Shown here: piece after piece, positions 62,188 to 64,000 of the stretch | How the letters are laid out: every line of letters begins with the position of its first letter | Position numbering within the stretch: the first letter of the stretch is position 1 | Source: an uncultured Pelagibacteraceae bacterium | GTDB taxonomy: Bacteria > Pseudomonadota > Alphaproteobacteria > Pelagibacterales > Pelagibacteraceae | Length of the DNA: 64,000 bases | Assembly (NCBI GenBank): GCA_902571975.1 | Contig: CACGED010000001.1 | Coordinates: 93,184 to 157,183 of the forward strand | Reading direction: 5' to 3' | Notes under the pieces: model-generated | Databases searched by the model: none | The model's input: only the letters and a program-made list of their open reading frames with translations | Told to the model about the DNA's origin: nothing | Translations under genes and position numbers: made by a program

Positions 62188-62777
62188 TATTGTAATACTC
62201 CTTTTGATTTGAGTTGATTTTTAATTGAGGTGAACTGCTCCATAAAACCTTGATAGCCAATTGGATTTTTACTTTTCAATTCTGCTAAAAATGTTTTGTA
62301 GTTAGTCAACCATTGTTGATAGCTGCCTGCGTGAGAAACTGCTTTTAGTTCCTTCATTGCTGCTTGCAGCTTTTTATCTTGCTGCTCTATTGCAAGACTT
62401 ACCTCTTCAGCTGAGGCGATGTTATCGTTTGTGACACCTAAGAAAGCAGCCATACGACCAACTGCACTTGTCTCTGCATTTTCTAAGGCAGATGTGGAGT
62501 TAATCCTACTTGCTTTTCTATCTTCTTCAGCGTGTCCAGTTGCAATTACAACACCTGATATTGAACCAGTTGCTTTTACTACAACTTTATTATCTGTTAT
62601 TGAAACCACCTCAGTTGTAATGCTGAGCTTAGCTCCAAGATTTCTACGCAACACTGCAACTCTATGAGCTACTGTTGCATATTCTTTACCGTGAATATTA
62701 ATCATCTGACCATTAGACGTAGATTTGAAATCGTTAATAGTGGTGATCAAGTCATCAGGTATTATTTTACTAGCCAT
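62187..62777 (-). CDS. Putative phage single-strand annealing / Erf-like protein
   Basis: 196 residues with a perfect AGGAGG ribosome site. The segment RINSTSALENAETSAVGRMA, preceded by beta strands (VTITTEVVSITDNKVVVKAT-like), matches the ETxAxGRAL signature of Erf/DUF1071-like phage recombination proteins. An alpha-helical C-terminus follows. Pairing with the PD-(D/E)XK nuclease upstream suggests a two-gene exonuclease/annealase recombination module. Family call moderate. Confidence 0.6.
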   Translation of the reverse strand: MASKIIPDDLITTINDFKSTSNGQMINIHGKEYATVAHRVAVLRRNLGAKLSITTEVVSITDNKVVVKATGSISGVVIATGHAEEDRKASRINSTSALENAETSAVGRMAAFLGVTNDNIASAEEVSLAIEQQDKKLQAAMKELKAVSHAGSYQQWLTNYKTFLAELKSKNPIGYQGFMEQFTSIKNQLKSKGVLQ

Positions 62778-62896
62778 ATAAAACCTCCTATGATTATGAC
62801 AATGATCGAAAGCTTTAGTGCTTCGATTAAATTCTTTTTCAATTTCTTTTCTTTGTGCATCTGTTGGTGCAGCTCCTTAATTAAATTACGTTCCAT
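62762..62896 (-). CDS. Phage small membrane protein, 44 residues
   Basis: Read directly. MERNLIKELHQQMHKEKKLK is a charged, coiled-coil-like N-terminus and ALKLSIIVIIIGGFIWLVK a single membrane helix. It starts inside the nuclease 3' end (AAGAAG just upstream) and ends inside the next gene start. Not recognised; layout resembles small phage inner-membrane proteins. Confidence 0.5.
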   Translation of the reverse strand: MERNLIKELHQQMHKEKKLKKNLIEALKLSIIVIIIGGFIWLVK

Positions 62897-63909
62897 AACT
62901 TCTTTGCTTTGATTAAATTTTCTTCACCAATTCCGTGCCAACAATAAGGATGATCAAACATTGGATCTATCATCTGAACCGTGTTCTCTATTATTTGTTG
63001 AGGATCTAAGTTTTCGTATTGAGATAAAAGTTTTTCTCTTCTCTTAAATACAGTAACCATATTTTGAAAATTCTTTTTAAGACCTTCAATAGTTAGACCT
63101 GAGCAATTGCTGCTATCAAAAATTTTATATTCGTTCTTGTTTAAATAAATTAAATAGACTGGTACTTCATAGTTCCAATAAGCTGCATACATTGCACATT
63201 GGATTAGGTGATTATAACTAGGCGTAGCTGGAGCGCTTAAACTAATAAAACTACGCTCGCCACTTTTCTTGAGCTTTCCTACTTTTGACCATTGAGTTTT
63301 TATTTCAATGATGCCTGCAGGAATAGGTGCGGATATGACACCTTCTTTTTCCTGCACTCCTCCAAAAGTAAAATCAGTTCGTCCAACTACAGAAAGAAAC
63401 AAGGACGATACTTCCTGTGTTATTGAGATCTGTTCTTCACAAGTGATAGGATATGTGGTTGCTACGCCTAACTTCTCTAGCGCTGAGAAACCGTGATTAC
63501 ATACTGCAAATATTTCATCTTGATATTTATCTTTTTTAGCTTGGTCCTTATCATCGTTAGCAATATGATTTCTAAATTCTTGTAATTCTGCGTGAATGAT
63601 TTCTTGTTTGTCTTTATTCTTTTCTTGATTAACCATTGGAGTAAGTTTTCTTTGTGGACCAAACTTCCAAATGGTATCTGCTAAATGTTTCTGCAAAACA
63701 TTATTGACTGCAACACCAGCTTTCATTTGACTATTACTTGGTAATGCTCGTCTCTCTTCTTGAGTTAAAACTAAATATTTAAACAACCAGTTTCCATCAG
63801 GTATTGAGAACTGCGTAGGTGAGAAATGATTGATGTTAAGTTTCTTTGCAAAAAGTGGTAACGCTTTTTCTTTTAGCGGATCTTCTAATAAATTATTTTT
63901 TAATAACAT
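62881..63909 (-). CDS. Phage PD-(D/E)XK nuclease
   Basis: 342 residues. The catalytic triad is visible: Asp179 in VVGRTDFTFGG, then Glu202-X-Lys204 in GIIEIKT, with the RecB-type motif HLIQCAMYAAYW (Gln237) downstream. This is the Cas4/RecB-like superfamily, used by phages as recombination exonucleases. Precedes the annealing-like gene. Start ATG at 63909. Confidence 0.8.
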   Translation of the reverse strand: MLLKNNLLEDPLKEKALPLFAKKLNINHFSPTQFSIPDGNWLFKYLVLTQEERRALPSNSQMKAGVAVNNVLQKHLADTIWKFGPQRKLTPMVNQEKNKDKQEIIHAELQEFRNHIANDDKDQAKKDKYQDEIFAVCNHGFSALEKLGVATTYPITCEEQISITQEVSSLFLSVVGRTDFTFGGVQEKEGVISAPIPAGIIEIKTQWSKVGKLKKSGERSFISLSAPATPSYNHLIQCAMYAAYWNYEVPVYLIYLNKNEYKIFDSSNCSGLTIEGLKKNFQNMVTVFKRREKLLSQYENLDPQQIIENTVQMIDPMFDHPYCWHGIGEENLIKAKKLWNVI

Positions 63910-63912
63910 TGA

Positions 63913-63933
63913 GACTGATATAATCTCTCAGTC
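63913..63933. repeat. Inverted repeat upstream of the nuclease gene
   Basis: GACTGA (63913-63918) and TCAGTC (63928-63933), nine-base spacer, immediately in front of the nuclease start. It may be an operator or a hairpin over the ribosome site. Confidence 0.4.
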
Positions 63934-63964
63934 TTAGTTATCAAACAGAAAAAGACTACTGGTC

Positions 63965-64000
63965 TTAAGTTGATGTCTTGTTAGGTTCTTTAGTTTTGTT
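63965..64000 (-). CDS. Possible 3' end of the next phage gene
   Basis: Eleven codons in frame to a TAA at 63965, reading NKTKEPNKTST, entering from the right edge. Too short to identify; the charged composition resembles a protein tail. Confidence 0.3.
   Translation of the reverse strand, partial: NKTKEPNKTST

Larger units (their letters stand above)
58053..64000. mobile_element. Left part of an integrated prophage
   Basis: Begins at the tRNA-Met 3' end (attL side) with a rightward tyrosine integrase, then a long leftward operon of short phage-type genes: XRE repressor, DUF6378-like, RHH-like, annealing-protein-like and PD-(D/E)XK nuclease. Overlapping short genes and visibly higher GC than the chromosome support foreign origin. 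No structural or lysis genes are in view; the right end is beyond the window. Confidence 0.85.

Noticed and set aside
1..64000. CRISPR arrays, rRNA genes, insertion sequences
   Set aside because: No spaced direct repeats, rRNA signatures or transposase-like frames were seen.

Overview
The window is very AT-rich, densely packed, and reads as a chromosome segment of a SAR11-clade marine alphaproteobacterium (Candidatus Pelagibacter or a close relative). Clues are the near-absent intergenic space, many overlapping start/stop codons, a TPP riboswitch directly abutting a thiV-type Na+/solute symporter, an aprM-aprB-aprA sulfite-oxidation operon, taurine genes and an ammonium transporter. Species assignment is inference from gene content; no search was run.

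Region 1 (1-19 kb) is rich in organosulfonate genes: an HpsN-like dehydrogenase of the HisD family, a phosphate acetyltransferase-like enzyme, a BASS-family transporter, a regulator with two winged-helix segments, a tauABC-type ABC importer whose permease has an unusual ~390-residue N-terminal extension, taurine/omega-amino acid:pyruvate aminotransferase and alanine dehydrogenase. The regulator promoter and the divergent tauA/tpa promoter share a 15-16 bp motif, a possible operator. Then come a tesA/ybbA/ybbP set whose divergent start codons overlap, and a thioredoxin-like protein.

Region 2 (19-35 kb) is housekeeping: thiV with riboswitch, a DEAD-box helicase, rseP, HU, amtB, bcp, a rhodanese, ABA4-like protein, recX, a cysQ-like phosphatase between two tiny genes, mnmA, a 27-residue very basic protein, a Cys/Met PLP enzyme, an MFS carrier, pabB-pabA-pabC and a HIT protein.

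Region 3 (35-43 kb) completes the sulfonate pathway: aprMBA plus a conserved small protein, a TauE-like exporter, suyB/suyA (sulfolactate sulfo-lyase) and xsc. Together with region 1 this predicts: taurine is imported, transaminated to sulfoacetaldehyde, cleaved by Xsc to acetyl phosphate and sulfite, and Pta gives acetyl-CoA; dihydroxypropanesulfonate is oxidised by HpsN to sulfolactate and cleaved by SuyAB to pyruvate and sulfite; sulfite is oxidised by AprBA or exported.

Region 4 (43-54 kb) holds SxtJ-DUF5989-carbamoyltransferase-SGNH genes, a desaturase, a TPR/glycosyltransferase-like protein, a TRAP transporter and a GST.

Region 5 (54-64 kb) is a tRNA-Met integration hotspot. A truncated tRNA-Met copy and an intact one flank a 3.7-kb DUF4956/CotH/VTC trio. 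The intact copy is followed by a tyrosine integrase and the left part of a prophage with a leftward early operon (XRE repressor, DUF6378-like, RHH-like, annealing-like and PD-(D/E)XK nuclease genes, plus several ORFs under 60 codons). The prophage runs off the right edge.
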